Assembly (NCBI GenBank): GCA_015494295.1 | Contig: WGBO01000056.1 | Span: 52,262-116,261, forward strand | DNA: 64,000 nt | DNA from: Gammaproteobacteria bacterium | GTDB lineage: Bacteria; Pseudomonadota; Gammaproteobacteria; DSM-19610 | Direction of reading: 5' to 3' | Shown here: positions 1 to 9,297 of the stretch, piece after piece | How the letters are laid out: every line of letters begins with the position of its first letter | Numbering within the stretch: position 1 is the stretch's first letter | The notes under the pieces: model-generated | Seen by the model: the letters and a program-made list of their open reading frames with translations, nothing else | The model's database searches: none | Told to the model about the DNA's origin: nothing | Translations under genes and position numbers: made by a program

Positions 1-1
1 G

Positions 2-904
2 GCGCTGGAGGACAAGCGCCGCAACGACCGCTGGATCGGGCGCAAGGTGTTCGACGCCGCCGCCCGGCAATGGCGGCGGCTGGTCGGGCCGCGCCACGCC
101 GGCCGCAAGCTGGCGGTGGCGACACTGGCCTCGCTGGTCCTGTTCTTCAGTTTCGCCGAGGGCGACTACCGGGTGAGCGGCGACGTGGTCCTGGAAGGCG
201 CCATGCAGCGCGTGGTGTCGGCGCCGTTTGCGGGTTACGTGCAAACCGCGCCGGTGCGCGCCGGAGACCGGGTCGAGGCCGGCGAACTGCTGGCGACGCT
301 CGACGACCAGGAGCTGCGCCTGGAACGCTTGCGCTGGAGCAGCCAGCGCAACCAGTTGCAGCGTCAGTACCAGGAGGCGCTGGCGCAGCACGATCGTTCC
401 CAGGTGAGCATCATCAGCGCCCAGATCGAGCAGGCCGAGGCGCAACTGGCGCTGGTGGAGAGCAAGCTGGGGCGCACCCGGCTGACGGCTCCCTTCGACG
501 GCCTGGTCGTCAGCGGCGATCTCAGCCAGCGCCTGGGCAGCGCCGTGCAGCAGGGCGAAACCCTGTTCGAACTGGCGCCGCTGGACGCCTACCGCGTCAT
601 CCTGATGGTCAGCGAGCAGCGCATCGCCGACCTCGCCGCCGGGCAGCGCGGCGTGCTGGTGCTGACCGCTCTGCCGGACGAGACACACCCCTTCCGTGTC
701 ACCCGCATCACGCCTGTGGCCGAGGCGCGCGACGGCGAAAACCGCTTTCGCGTCGAGGCGGAGCTGGAGGAAATTTCGCCCCGTCTGAGACCGGGCATGG
801 AGGGGGTCGGCAAGGTGTTCGTGGATCGCCGCCTGCTGATCGGTATCTGGACGCGCGGCCTGTGGGACTGGCTGCGCCTGCAGTGGTGGGTATGGCGGCC
901 CTGA
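2..904 (+). CDS. HlyD/RND-type periplasmic adaptor (membrane fusion protein), 5'-truncated by window edge
   Basis: Frame is open to the window start (ALEDKRRNDRWIGRKVF...). TM segment, lipoyl-like GYVQTAPVRAGDRVEAGELLATLDDQEL, coiled coil, and LTAPFDGLVVSGDLSQRLGSAVQQGETLFELAPLD. Confidence 0.85.
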   Translation, partial: ALEDKRRNDRWIGRKVFDAAARQWRRLVGPRHAGRKLAVATLASLVLFFSFAEGDYRVSGDVVLEGAMQRVVSAPFAGYVQTAPVRAGDRVEAGELLATLDDQELRLERLRWSSQRNQLQRQYQEALAQHDRSQVSIISAQIEQAEAQLALVESKLGRTRLTAPFDGLVVSGDLSQRLGSAVQQGETLFELAPLDAYRVILMVSEQRIADLAAGQRGVLVLTALPDETHPFRVTRITPVAEARDGENRFRVEAELEEISPRLRPGMEGVGKVFVDRRLLIGIWTRGLWDWLRLQWWVWRP

Positions 905-913
905 GGCACGGCC

Positions 914-3058
914 ATGAGTGAATCCCTGTTCAGCCAGCACTGGTACCGGGTTGCGCGCCTGCGGCCGCGCCTGCGCGCGCATACCCGCATTCACCGGCAC
1001 CGCTACCGCGGCGAACTCTGGTACGTGCTGCAGGACGATTCCACCGGCCAGTTCCACCGCTTCAGCCCCGAGGCCTACCTGGTCATCGCGCAGATGGATG
1101 GCCGCCGCAGCCTGGAGCAGATCTGGGAAGCGGCCTGCGAAACCCTGGGCGACGACATGCCGACCCAGGACGAGATCATCGCCCTGCTCGGGCAACTGCA
1201 CCGCGCCGACGTGCTGCAGGCGGATATGCCGCCCGATATCGCCAGCCTGTACGAACGCGCCGTCGACACGCGCCGCAAGCGCCTGTTCCAGCAACTGCGC
1301 TCGCCGCTGGGCATTCGCATACCCCTGTTCGACCCGGACCGCCTGCTGGACGCGCTCATGCCGCTGCTGCGGCCCCTGGGCGGCCGCGCCGGCGCCCTGC
1401 TGTGGCTGCTCACCGTGCTGTCCGCCGCGCTGCTGGCGGCCATGCACTGGGAACCGCTGACCGGCAACCTCGCCGACCGCGTGCTGTCCACCGAGAACCT
1501 GTTGCTGTTGTGGTTCGTGTACCCGCTGGTCAAGGCGATCCACGAGTTCGGGCACGCCGTGGCGGTGAAGCAGCGTGGCGGCGAGGTGCACGAGATGGGT
1601 GTCATGCTGCTGGTATTCATGCCGGTGCCCTACGTGGACGCCTCCGCCGCCTCCGGGTTCCGCGACAAGCACGCGCGCATGCTGGTGGGCGCCGCCGGGA
1701 TCCTGGTGGAGATGTTTCTGGCGGCGGTGGCGATGATCGTGTGGGTGAACGTCGAGCCCGGCCTGGTGCGCGCCATCGCCTTCAACACCATGCTCATCGC
1801 CGGCGTCTCCACGCTGCTGTTCAACGGCAATCCGCTGCTGCGCTTCGACGCCTACTACGTGCTGGCCGACTATCTGGAACTCCCCAACCTCGGGGCGCGC
1901 GCCAACCGTTACCTCGGCTACCTGATCAAGCGTTACCTGCTCGGCGTGAGCGACCTGGCCTCGCCGGTGCGCAGCGGCCGCGAGGCGGCATGGATGGTGG
2001 GTTACGCGCTGGCCTCCTTCGTCTACCGTATCTTCATCATGGGCACCATTGCCCTGTTCGTGGCCGGCAAGTTCTTTTTCGTCGGTGTGCTGCTGGCCGT
2101 CATCGCACTGGTGGGCACGCTGGGCGTGCCGCTGGCGCACCTGTTCAAGGCCATTCACAGAGATCCCGACCTGAACGGGCGCCGCGGCCTGGCCTGGGGC
2201 GCGATGTCGCTGGCGGCGGCGCTGTTTGGCGCGATCCTGTTGTGGTTGCCCCTGCCGTCCAGCACCGTGACCCAGGCAGTGGTATGGGCGCCGGACGAAT
2301 CGCGGCTGCGCGCCGGCGAGGACGGTTTCGTCGCCGAGGTGCTGGTCGAGCCGGGCAGCCGGGTGCGCGCCGGCGATCCGCTGGTGATCTGCCGCCACGA
2401 GGAACTGTTGGCGCGGCGCGCGGTGGTGCGCGCCAGTCTCGGGGAGGCGCGCGCGCGTTACCAGCAGGCGCGCCACGAAGACCGCACCCGCGCCGACATT
2501 GCGCGCGAGGAAGTGCGGCAACTGGAACAGTCGCTGCGGGAGCTGGACGCGCGCGTGGCGGAGCTGACCATCCGCAGTCCCCGCGACGGCGTGTTGCTGA
2601 TGCCCGATTTCGCGGACCTGCCCGGGCGTTACCTGCAGCGCGGCAGCCTGCTGGGCTACGTGGTCGATTTCGACGACGTGCGCCTGCGCGCGGTGGTGCG
2701 CGCCGCCGATGTCGACCGGGTGCGAAATCACACGCGTCGCGTGGATGCCTACCTGTCGAGCCGGCCGGGACGCGAATGGCGCGCCGACGTGCGCCGGCAG
2801 GTGCCGGCTGCTACACGTGAACTGCCGAGCCTGGCGCTGGCCATCCCAGGTGGTGGCGATATTGCGCTGGACCCGGAGCAGGGCGAACAGCCGCTGGCCT
2901 TCGAGCCGCTGTTCCAGTTCGAGCTGGCGCTGCCCGGTGTGCGTGTCGAGCGTATCGGCGAGCGGGTGTGGATACGGTTTCGCCACGAGCCCGAAGCCCT
3001 GTGGCCACGTCTCTACCGTGCCGCGCGGCGCCTGTTGCTGAGGCGGCTGGAATGGTGA
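914..3058 (+). CDS. Site-2-protease-like M50 membrane metallopeptidase with N-terminal PqqD/RRE-like domain and C-terminal HlyD-like domain
   Basis: N-term YRGELWYVLQDDSTGQFHRFSPEAYLVIAQMDGRRSLEQIW (PqqD-like), AIHEFGHAVAVKQRGGEVHEMGVM (HExxH), NPLLRFDAYYVLADYLELPNL, C-term lipoyl/HlyD-like segment. Confidence 0.85.
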   Translation: MSESLFSQHWYRVARLRPRLRAHTRIHRHRYRGELWYVLQDDSTGQFHRFSPEAYLVIAQMDGRRSLEQIWEAACETLGDDMPTQDEIIALLGQLHRADVLQADMPPDIASLYERAVDTRRKRLFQQLRSPLGIRIPLFDPDRLLDALMPLLRPLGGRAGALLWLLTVLSAALLAAMHWEPLTGNLADRVLSTENLLLLWFVYPLVKAIHEFGHAVAVKQRGGEVHEMGVMLLVFMPVPYVDASAASGFRDKHARMLVGAAGILVEMFLAAVAMIVWVNVEPGLVRAIAFNTMLIAGVSTLLFNGNPLLRFDAYYVLADYLELPNLGARANRYLGYLIKRYLLGVSDLASPVRSGREAAWMVGYALASFVYRIFIMGTIALFVAGKFFFVGVLLAVIALVGTLGVPLAHLFKAIHRDPDLNGRRGLAWGAMSLAAALFGAILLWLPLPSSTVTQAVVWAPDESRLRAGEDGFVAEVLVEPGSRVRAGDPLVICRHEELLARRAVVRASLGEARARYQQARHEDRTRADIAREEVRQLEQSLRELDARVAELTIRSPRDGVLLMPDFADLPGRYLQRGSLLGYVVDFDDVRLRAVVRAADVDRVRNHTRRVDAYLSSRPGREWRADVRRQVPAATRELPSLALAIPGGGDIALDPEQGEQPLAFEPLFQFELALPGVRVERIGERVWIRFRHEPEALWPRLYRAARRLLLRRLEW

Positions 3059-3089
3059 GCCGGGCGCATGTGGCGCGTGGAGGGACGGC

Positions 3090-5084
3090 ATGATGGCCGG
3101 CGCACCGGTGATCCGCGCCGCCAGTCACGTGCTGCGGCCGGAGGTGGAAGACCGCCGGGAGCCGTGGCTGGAACAGGTCTTGCGTGCGGCCGGCGCGCCG
3201 TTCCTGCGCCGGCTGCGCGCGCGCAAGGCGCGCCACCTGTCGATGATTCGCGCCATCGGGCGCGCCGGCGCGGCGCTGGAACAGGAGAGCGAGGCGCAGT
3301 TGCGCGCGCGGGCGCGGCGATTGCGCCGCGAGCTGCAGCGCGACGGTTTTGACGACGCGCGGGTGGTCGCGGCCTTCGCGCTGGTGCGGGAGATGGCCGG
3401 CCGGGTGCTGGGCATGCGCCACTTCGACACACAACTGCTGGGCGGGTTGCTGCTGTTGTACGGGCGCGTGGCGGAGATGGACACCGGCGAGGGCAAGACG
3501 CTCACCGCCACGCTGGCGGCCGCCACCGCCGCGCTGGCCGGGGTGCCGGTGCACGTCATCACCGTCAACGACTACCTGACCGCACGCGACGCCGAACAGA
3601 TGCGGCCGTTGTACGAGGCGCTGGGGCTGACGGTGGGTTGCGTGGTGCACGAGGTGTCGCAGCAGGAGCGGCGCGAGGCCTATGGCGCCGACATCACCTA
3701 TTGCACCAACAAGGAACTGACCTTCGATTACCTGCGCGACCGCCTGTTGCTTGGCGAACAGGCGCACCCGCTGCGCCTGCAGGCCGAGTACCTGCAGGGG
3801 CGCGAAGCGCGCGTGCACCGCCTGCTGTTGCGCGGGCTGCACTTTGCCATCGTCGACGAGGCGGACAGCGTGCTGGTCGACGAGGCGCGCACCCCGCTGG
3901 TGATTTCCAGCAACTGTGACAACCCGGGCGAGGAAAAGGTGTTGCGCGAAGCCATGCAACTGGCCGGGGAAATGGAGCAGGGCCGCCATTTCGAGCTGGA
4001 TGCCGGCGCCCGCAAGGTGCGGTTGACGGCGAGCGGCAAGCTGTGGCTGGCCGCGCGCGCCGGCGCCATGGGCGCCCTGTGGAAGGGCACCGTGCGCCGC
4101 GAGGGCCTGGTGCAGCAGGCGCTCATGGCGCGGCACCTGTTCGTGCGCGACGTGGACTACCTGGTGCGCGACGGCGGGATACAGATTATCGACGAACACA
4201 CCGGCAGGGTGATGGCGGACCGCTCCTGGGAGCGCGGCCTGCACCAGATGGTGGAAATCAAGGAAGGTTGCGAACCGACACCCCTGCGCGAAACGCTGGC
4301 GCGCATCAGCTACCAGCGTTTCTTTCGCCGCTATCTGCACCTGTCCGGCATGACCGGCACCGCGCGCGAGGTGGCCGCGGAGCTGTGGTCGGTGTACGGT
4401 CTGGCGGTTACGCGGGTGCCGCCGCACAAGCCGTCGCGGCGGCGTTACCTGCCGAGCCGATATTTCCGCCGCGAGGAGGACAAATGGCGCGCGGTCGTGG
4501 AGCGGGTCGAGGCCCTGCACGCGGCCGGGCGGCCGGTGCTGGTGGGGACGCACTCGGTGGAAGCGTCGGAATCGCTGAGCCGGCGTTTCGATGCCGCCGG
4601 CCTGCCGCACCGGGTGTTGAACGCGCGCCAGGACGCGGAGGAGGCGGAGATCATCGCGCGCGCCGGCGAGGCGGGGCGCATTACCATCGCCACCAGCATG
4701 GCCGGACGCGGCACCGACATCAAGCTGGACGAGACAGCGCGTGAGCGCGGCGGCCTGCACGTCATCCTGACGCGCTTGTTCGACGCGGCGCGCAACGACC
4801 GGCAACTGGCGGGCCGTTGCGCGCGTCAGGGCGATCCGGGCAGTTTCGAGGCTCTGCTGTCCCTGCAGGACAGTTGCGAGGACCCGCGTCGCCTGGCCTG
4901 GTGGCAACGCCTGCTGCTGGGCGGCGCGGCGCGGGCTTCAGGCCTCGACATGCGCGTGGCGCCGTGGCTGCTGCGCAGCATCCAGGCGGGCGTGGAACGC
5001 CGCCACGCGCGCATCAGGCGCAGCGTGTGGCGTCATGATGAACAGAGCAAGCAATTGTTGTCCTTTTCCGGACGAGGAGAGTAA
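3090..5084 (+). CDS. SecA-like ATPase, short accessory form lacking most of the C-terminal half
   Basis: MDTGEGKTLTATLAAATAAL, VNDYLTARDAEQMRPLYEALGL, YCTNKELTFDYLRDR, IVDEADSVLVDEARTPLVIS, MAGRGTDIKL, GRCARQGDPGS. Ends shortly after the second RecA-like domain; no SecA C-terminal zinc motif. Confidence 0.9.
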   Translation: MMAGAPVIRAASHVLRPEVEDRREPWLEQVLRAAGAPFLRRLRARKARHLSMIRAIGRAGAALEQESEAQLRARARRLRRELQRDGFDDARVVAAFALVREMAGRVLGMRHFDTQLLGGLLLLYGRVAEMDTGEGKTLTATLAAATAALAGVPVHVITVNDYLTARDAEQMRPLYEALGLTVGCVVHEVSQQERREAYGADITYCTNKELTFDYLRDRLLLGEQAHPLRLQAEYLQGREARVHRLLLRGLHFAIVDEADSVLVDEARTPLVISSNCDNPGEEKVLREAMQLAGEMEQGRHFELDAGARKVRLTASGKLWLAARAGAMGALWKGTVRREGLVQQALMARHLFVRDVDYLVRDGGIQIIDEHTGRVMADRSWERGLHQMVEIKEGCEPTPLRETLARISYQRFFRRYLHLSGMTGTAREVAAELWSVYGLAVTRVPPHKPSRRRYLPSRYFRREEDKWRAVVERVEALHAAGRPVLVGTHSVEASESLSRRFDAAGLPHRVLNARQDAEEAEIIARAGEAGRITIATSMAGRGTDIKLDETARERGGLHVILTRLFDAARNDRQLAGRCARQGDPGSFEALLSLQDSCEDPRRLAWWQRLLLGGAARASGLDMRVAPWLLRSIQAGVERRHARIRRSVWRHDEQSKQLLSFSGRGE

Positions 5085-5089
5085 GGCCG

Positions 5090-5842
5090 ATGAGCAGGAG
5101 AGTCGCGGGTCTGCCGCTGTGGTTGTGCTGGGTCGGGGTCTGTACGCCCCTGCTGGCCGTTGCGCAGGAGCCCATCGAGGAAATGGAGTGTCTGCTGGAA
5201 CCGAATACCGAAGTGCTGGTGAGCGCGCCGGTGCCGGGCATCATCAGCCGCATCAAGGTGCAGCGCGGCGACGTGGTCAGGCGCGGCCAGACGCTGGCGG
5301 AACTGATGTCCGGGGTGGAGCGCGCGGCGGTGGAACTGGCGCGTTCGCGGGTCGAGTTCGGCGAGCGCAAGTCGGTGCGCAACCAGGAGCTGTACGAGAA
5401 ACAGCTCATCTCCATCCACGAGAAAGATGAAATGGATACCGAACTGGCGGTGGCGCGGCTGGAGCTGCGCGAGGCGCAGGAGGAACTGAAACTGCGCACC
5501 ATCCGCAGTCCCATCGACGGCGTGGTGGTGGAACGGGAAGCCGATCCGGGCGAGTACGTGGGCGTCGACCCGGTATTCACGCTGGTCAACCTCGACCCCT
5601 TAAATGTCGAGGTGATCGTGCCGATGGCCTATTTCGGCCGCATCGAAAAGGGCATGCAGGGCGAAGTGTTTCCCGAGGAACCGCTGGGCGGGCGTTACCT
5701 TGCCAGGGTCAGCATCATCGATCGCGTCATCGATGCCGCCAGTGGCACCTTCCGCGTGCGCCTGGTGTTGCCCAACAAGGGCTACGTGCTGCCCGCGGGC
5801 CTCAAGTGCCGGGTCCGTTTCCTGCCCGCCGGCGCTTCATAG
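5090..5842 (+). CDS. Efflux RND/HlyD family periplasmic adaptor subunit
   Basis: Signal-like N-terminus, LVSAPVPGIISRIKVQRGDVVRRGQTLAEL, IRSPIDGVVVEREADPGEYVG, conserved MFP barrel C-term. Confidence 0.85.
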   Translation: MSRRVAGLPLWLCWVGVCTPLLAVAQEPIEEMECLLEPNTEVLVSAPVPGIISRIKVQRGDVVRRGQTLAELMSGVERAAVELARSRVEFGERKSVRNQELYEKQLISIHEKDEMDTELAVARLELREAQEELKLRTIRSPIDGVVVEREADPGEYVGVDPVFTLVNLDPLNVEVIVPMAYFGRIEKGMQGEVFPEEPLGGRYLARVSIIDRVIDAASGTFRVRLVLPNKGYVLPAGLKCRVRFLPAGAS

Positions 5843-5929
5843 CTGGCGGCGCGGCGCGGGTGCTAGAATGCGCGCTGGCGGGACAATGATACGAACAACA
5901 CGAATCGACATCTGGAGAGATCAAGGCTT

Positions 5930-6751
5930 ATGAGCACTCAGTTACTGATTTACGAAAACGCCGTACCGGTTTCCGCCCAGCAGCACCGCGACTGGTCCGT
6001 CAAGACCGGTACCGACTACGGTTTCGCGCGGCAGATGAACTCGGTGCCGTTGATGGCCGTGGAATTGCCCGCTGCGGCACAGGAGTACGCCATCGTGTTC
6101 GCCGGTGACGACAAGGCGGTGATGCCGGTCGCCATCCTGGCCATGCGCAATGGCGAGAACCTGTACGTGAAAGCGGAGGGCGGCTGGGACGCCAAATACC
6201 TTCCCGCCTTCATCCGCCGCTATCCCTTCGTGTTCTCCAGCAGTGACGACGGCTCCAATTTCACCCTGTGCATCGACGAGAGTTTTTCCGGTTTCAACCA
6301 GGAAGGGCGCGGCGAGCGGCTGTTCGACGCCGACGGTGAGCGCACCAGCTACCTGAACAGCGTGCTGGAATTTCTCAAGGGCTACCAGGCCGAGTTCCAG
6401 CGCACCCAGGCGCTGGGGCGCAAGTTGCTGGAACTCGAACTGCTGGAACCGATGCGCGCCCAGGTGACGCTGAACAACGGCGAACAGATGGGTGTGGAAG
6501 GTTTCATGGCGGTGAGCCGCGACCGCCTCAAGGCGCTGGACGGCGAGCAACTCGCCGACCTGATGAAGACCGATACCCTGGAACTGCTCTACCTGCACCT
6601 GCATTCCCTGAACAACCTCAACCAGATGGTGGAGCGCGTGGCCGCCAGCACCGCGCCGGCGGAAGCGGTACCGGCGAAGAAGTCCGTCGCCAGGGGCGGG
6701 CGCAAGCGCAAGGCCGACGAGGACAAGGGCGGCAAGGACGAGCTGCACTAG
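5930..6751 (+). CDS. SapC-family protein
   Basis: N-term FARQMNSVPLMAVELPAAAQEYAIVFAGD, LPAFIRRYPFVF, LCIDESFSGFNQEGRGERLFDADGERTSYLNSVLEFLKGYQ match the SapC (PF07277) pattern as recalled. Confidence 0.75.
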   Translation: MSTQLLIYENAVPVSAQQHRDWSVKTGTDYGFARQMNSVPLMAVELPAAAQEYAIVFAGDDKAVMPVAILAMRNGENLYVKAEGGWDAKYLPAFIRRYPFVFSSSDDGSNFTLCIDESFSGFNQEGRGERLFDADGERTSYLNSVLEFLKGYQAEFQRTQALGRKLLELELLEPMRAQVTLNNGEQMGVEGFMAVSRDRLKALDGEQLADLMKTDTLELLYLHLHSLNNLNQMVERVAASTAPAEAVPAKKSVARGGRKRKADEDKGGKDELH

Positions 6752-6796
6752 GGCGGTGTGGCGGGCGCCGGGCCGTGGCCTCGCGGATGTGAGTGC

Positions 6797-7861
6797 ATGA
6801 ATGTCGCGGACCCGCGGGTAGCGGACGACGAGCGCGCCCACCTGTGCGTGGATGCCTTCGCCGATGAACTGGTGTCGGCGCGCGCCTTGCACACCGCGCT
6901 GGAAACGGGGCTGATCGACGAACTGCTGGATGCCGGTCCCGACGGTTGTACAGGCGCGCGCTTGTCGGAGCGTGCCGGGCTGCACGGGCGTGGCGTGGCG
7001 ATGCTGGTCGGGCTGTTGCGCGCCGGCGGTGTGGTGGCGGAGGCGGACGGGCGGCTGGTTCTGACCGATGCCTTCCGTCGCGCCCTCGCTTACCGCGACC
7101 TGCTGGAAGCGCGGCTCGGCTTCGCGTTCGACGTGTTGCCGGACTTTCATGACCGTTTCACCACGCTGTTGCGCGACCCGGACGCCTTCATGGGCGACTC
7201 CCGCCTGTTCGAACTGTTCCGCTACGACCGCTGTTTCGAACCTTTCCCTGAAAACCGTCGCCTGACCTGGCGCTGGATGGAACTGACCACGGTGCTGACG
7301 CGTTACGAGGCGCGCGCCTGCCTCAACCGCTATGATTTCGGCCGTCACCGCCGCATGCTGGATATCGGTGGCAACAGTGGCGAGTTCGCCCGTCAGGCCT
7401 GCCGCGCTGCGCCGCGGCTCCAGGCCACGGTGGCGGATCTGCCGCTGGTGTGCGAACTGGGGGCGGAGTACCTGCGCGGCGAAGCGGAAGCGGCGCGGAT
7501 CGGATTTCACCCGGGCGATGCGCGTTTCGACCCCTTGCCCGCCGGGTACGACCTGGTAACCTTCAAGTCCTTCCTGCACGACTGGCCGGACAGCGATGCC
7601 CGCCTGTGGTTGCAGACCGCGTGGGAGGCGCTGGCGCCCGGTGGCTGCCTGCTGATCTACGAACGCGGGCCGCTTGAGGTTTCCGCCGGCGTACCCGGTT
7701 TTTCCCTGTTGCCGCACCTGCTGTTCGTGCACGCCTACCGCGAGCCGGATCTTTATCTGGACACCTTGCGGGCGCTGGGCGCCGAAGACCTGTCGGTGCG
7801 GCACATTGCGCTGGAGATGTCTTTCCAACTGGTCACGGCGCGCAAGGGGGGCGCGCGATGA
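6797..7861 (+). CDS. SAM-dependent O-methyltransferase (winged-helix N-term, class I MT C-term)
   Basis: RRMLDIGGNSGEFARQACRAAPRLQATVADLPLV, DLVTFKSFLHDWPDSDARLWLQTAWEALAPGGCLLIYE. Confidence 0.8.
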   Translation: MNVADPRVADDERAHLCVDAFADELVSARALHTALETGLIDELLDAGPDGCTGARLSERAGLHGRGVAMLVGLLRAGGVVAEADGRLVLTDAFRRALAYRDLLEARLGFAFDVLPDFHDRFTTLLRDPDAFMGDSRLFELFRYDRCFEPFPENRRLTWRWMELTTVLTRYEARACLNRYDFGRHRRMLDIGGNSGEFARQACRAAPRLQATVADLPLVCELGAEYLRGEAEAARIGFHPGDARFDPLPAGYDLVTFKSFLHDWPDSDARLWLQTAWEALAPGGCLLIYERGPLEVSAGVPGFSLLPHLLFVHAYREPDLYLDTLRALGAEDLSVRHIALEMSFQLVTARKGGAR

Positions 7862-8469
7862 GCCGGGTCATCGCCGTGGCCGCCCCGCCGGGTGGCGGCA
7901 AGACCACGCTGGTGAGGGCGTTGGCGGAATGTCTGCCGGACGCGGATTGCCTGTTCTTCGACGCCTACCAGCACATTACCGAGCGGGCGCCGGAGGATAT
8001 CGAACGCTGGATGCGCGAGGGCGCGGATTTCAACGCGTTTGCGCTGCCACGCCTGGAGGCCGACCTGGCGGCGCTCAGGCGGGGCGAGGTCGTCGAGCCA
8101 CCGGATGGCGGCGGGCCGGTCGGCGGGCGGCGTCACCTGCTGTTCGAAATGCCGTTCGGGCGTGCCCACGCCGCCACCGCCCCGGCCATCGATTTCCTGG
8201 TGTGGATCGACCTGCCCCCGGATATGGCGCTGGCGCGCAAGATCCACGCGTTCGTCCACGAACTGGACGATGCGCCAGCCGATGAACAGCGTGCCTTCAC
8301 CGGCTGGCTGGACGGTTATCTGTCCAGTTACCTGTCTTTTGTCAGCGATGCGCTGGCGGTGCAGCGGCGCCGCATCGCCGCCGACGCCGATCTGGTGCTG
8401 GACGGGCGGGACGAGCCGCGGCGCATGGCGCGGGCCGTTGTCGATGCGCTGCCGGACGGGGTGCGTTGA
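7858..8469 (+). CDS. P-loop kinase / uridine-kinase-like NTPase
   Basis: Walker A APPGGGKTTLVRAL at N-terminus; DFLVWIDLPPDMALARKI. ATGA overlap with preceding methyltransferase. Confidence 0.6.
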   Translation: MSRVIAVAAPPGGGKTTLVRALAECLPDADCLFFDAYQHITERAPEDIERWMREGADFNAFALPRLEADLAALRRGEVVEPPDGGGPVGGRRHLLFEMPFGRAHAATAPAIDFLVWIDLPPDMALARKIHAFVHELDDAPADEQRAFTGWLDGYLSSYLSFVSDALAVQRRRIAADADLVLDGRDEPRRMARAVVDALPDGVR

Positions 8470-8472
8470 GCC

Positions 8473-9297
8473 TTGGCTGCCGACCGCCTGCCGCCGCTAG
8501 CCGTCACGCGCGAAGCCGCGCTGCTGCTCGATTTCGTGCACGGACTGAACGCCGGTTACGGCATGGAACGTTCCTGCAAGCTGAGTGCGGGCGATATCTG
8601 TTGCGATCGTTTCCTGCTGTCCGTCGGCGGCGACGCGCTGGGTGACACCGCCGCGGATTTCATTCAGGGACTGTGCGCCGCGCTGGATTTTCCGAAGGCG
8701 CTGCGCGCCGACCTTCTCCACTGGCAGGGCGCCGCGCACATCCTGCACCTCGGCTATGAAGGCGGCGCCGCGTCGCCGCTGGTGAAACTCTACCTCGAAT
8801 TTCCGCCTTCGCCGCCGTCGGCGGGTGTGGCCCTTGCCGTGCACCGTGCCTACAAGTGGCGGCCGCGCGACCCGCAACGGCACGCGCTGGCCCACTACCG
8901 CTACCGGCCGGACATGGGCGCCGCCGGACGCGAGGCCCTGCTCGACCGCTGCTTCCGGCAGGACCGGGAGGGGCGGGCAATCGCGGCTGCGCTGCTGGAG
9001 CGGGCGCTGGCGCGTCTCGACGAGCGCGAGCTGTTCATCCTGGAAGTGAGCGAGGACGGGCAGCCACGCCACTCTTTTGACGTGAAACTGTACGACGCGG
9101 AATGGCGCGCCGGCGATATCCAGGACAGCCTGGCGCGCATGGCGGCGCATTGCGGTCTGGACGACGCCGGGGCTGGCGCATTGATTGAACGGCTGGGGGA
9201 CGAGATCGTGGGACACGTATCGGCCGGCACGGGACGCGACGGGGCGGCTTTTTTCACGGTGTACTACGGTATCCGGGCGTGCGGGGTGGAGACATGA
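8473..9297 (+). CDS. Conserved hypothetical; possible PT-barrel (ABBA-like) fold protein
   Basis: Long GC3-rich ORF (TTG start) in an operon. SPLVKLYLEFP, RHSFDVKLYDAEWRAGDIQDSLARMAAHCGL and terminal FFTVYYGIRA resemble the strand-helix pattern of NphB-type proteins (weak, recall-based). Confidence 0.5.
   Translation: MAADRLPPLAVTREAALLLDFVHGLNAGYGMERSCKLSAGDICCDRFLLSVGGDALGDTAADFIQGLCAALDFPKALRADLLHWQGAAHILHLGYEGGAASPLVKLYLEFPPSPPSAGVALAVHRAYKWRPRDPQRHALAHYRYRPDMGAAGREALLDRCFRQDREGRAIAAALLERALARLDERELFILEVSEDGQPRHSFDVKLYDAEWRAGDIQDSLARMAAHCGLDDAGAGALIERLGDEIVGHVSAGTGRDGAAFFTVYYGIRACGVET

Noticed and set aside
2811-4907. 698-aa minus-strand ORF opposite the SecA-like gene
   Set aside because: Antisense artefact of high-GC codon usage: low-complexity His/Gln/Arg/Ala-rich product with no family motif, fully overlapped by a clear SecA-like gene.
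5843-5929. RiPP precursor peptide in the gap before the SapC-family gene
   Set aside because: No start-to-stop ORF with a core-peptide-like composition; only a promoter-like TAGAAT and the ribosome-binding region.
5942-7828. 628-aa minus-strand ORF opposite sapC-like and methyltransferase genes
   Set aside because: Same GC-driven antisense artefact; the plus-strand genes have recognisable domains and coupled starts.
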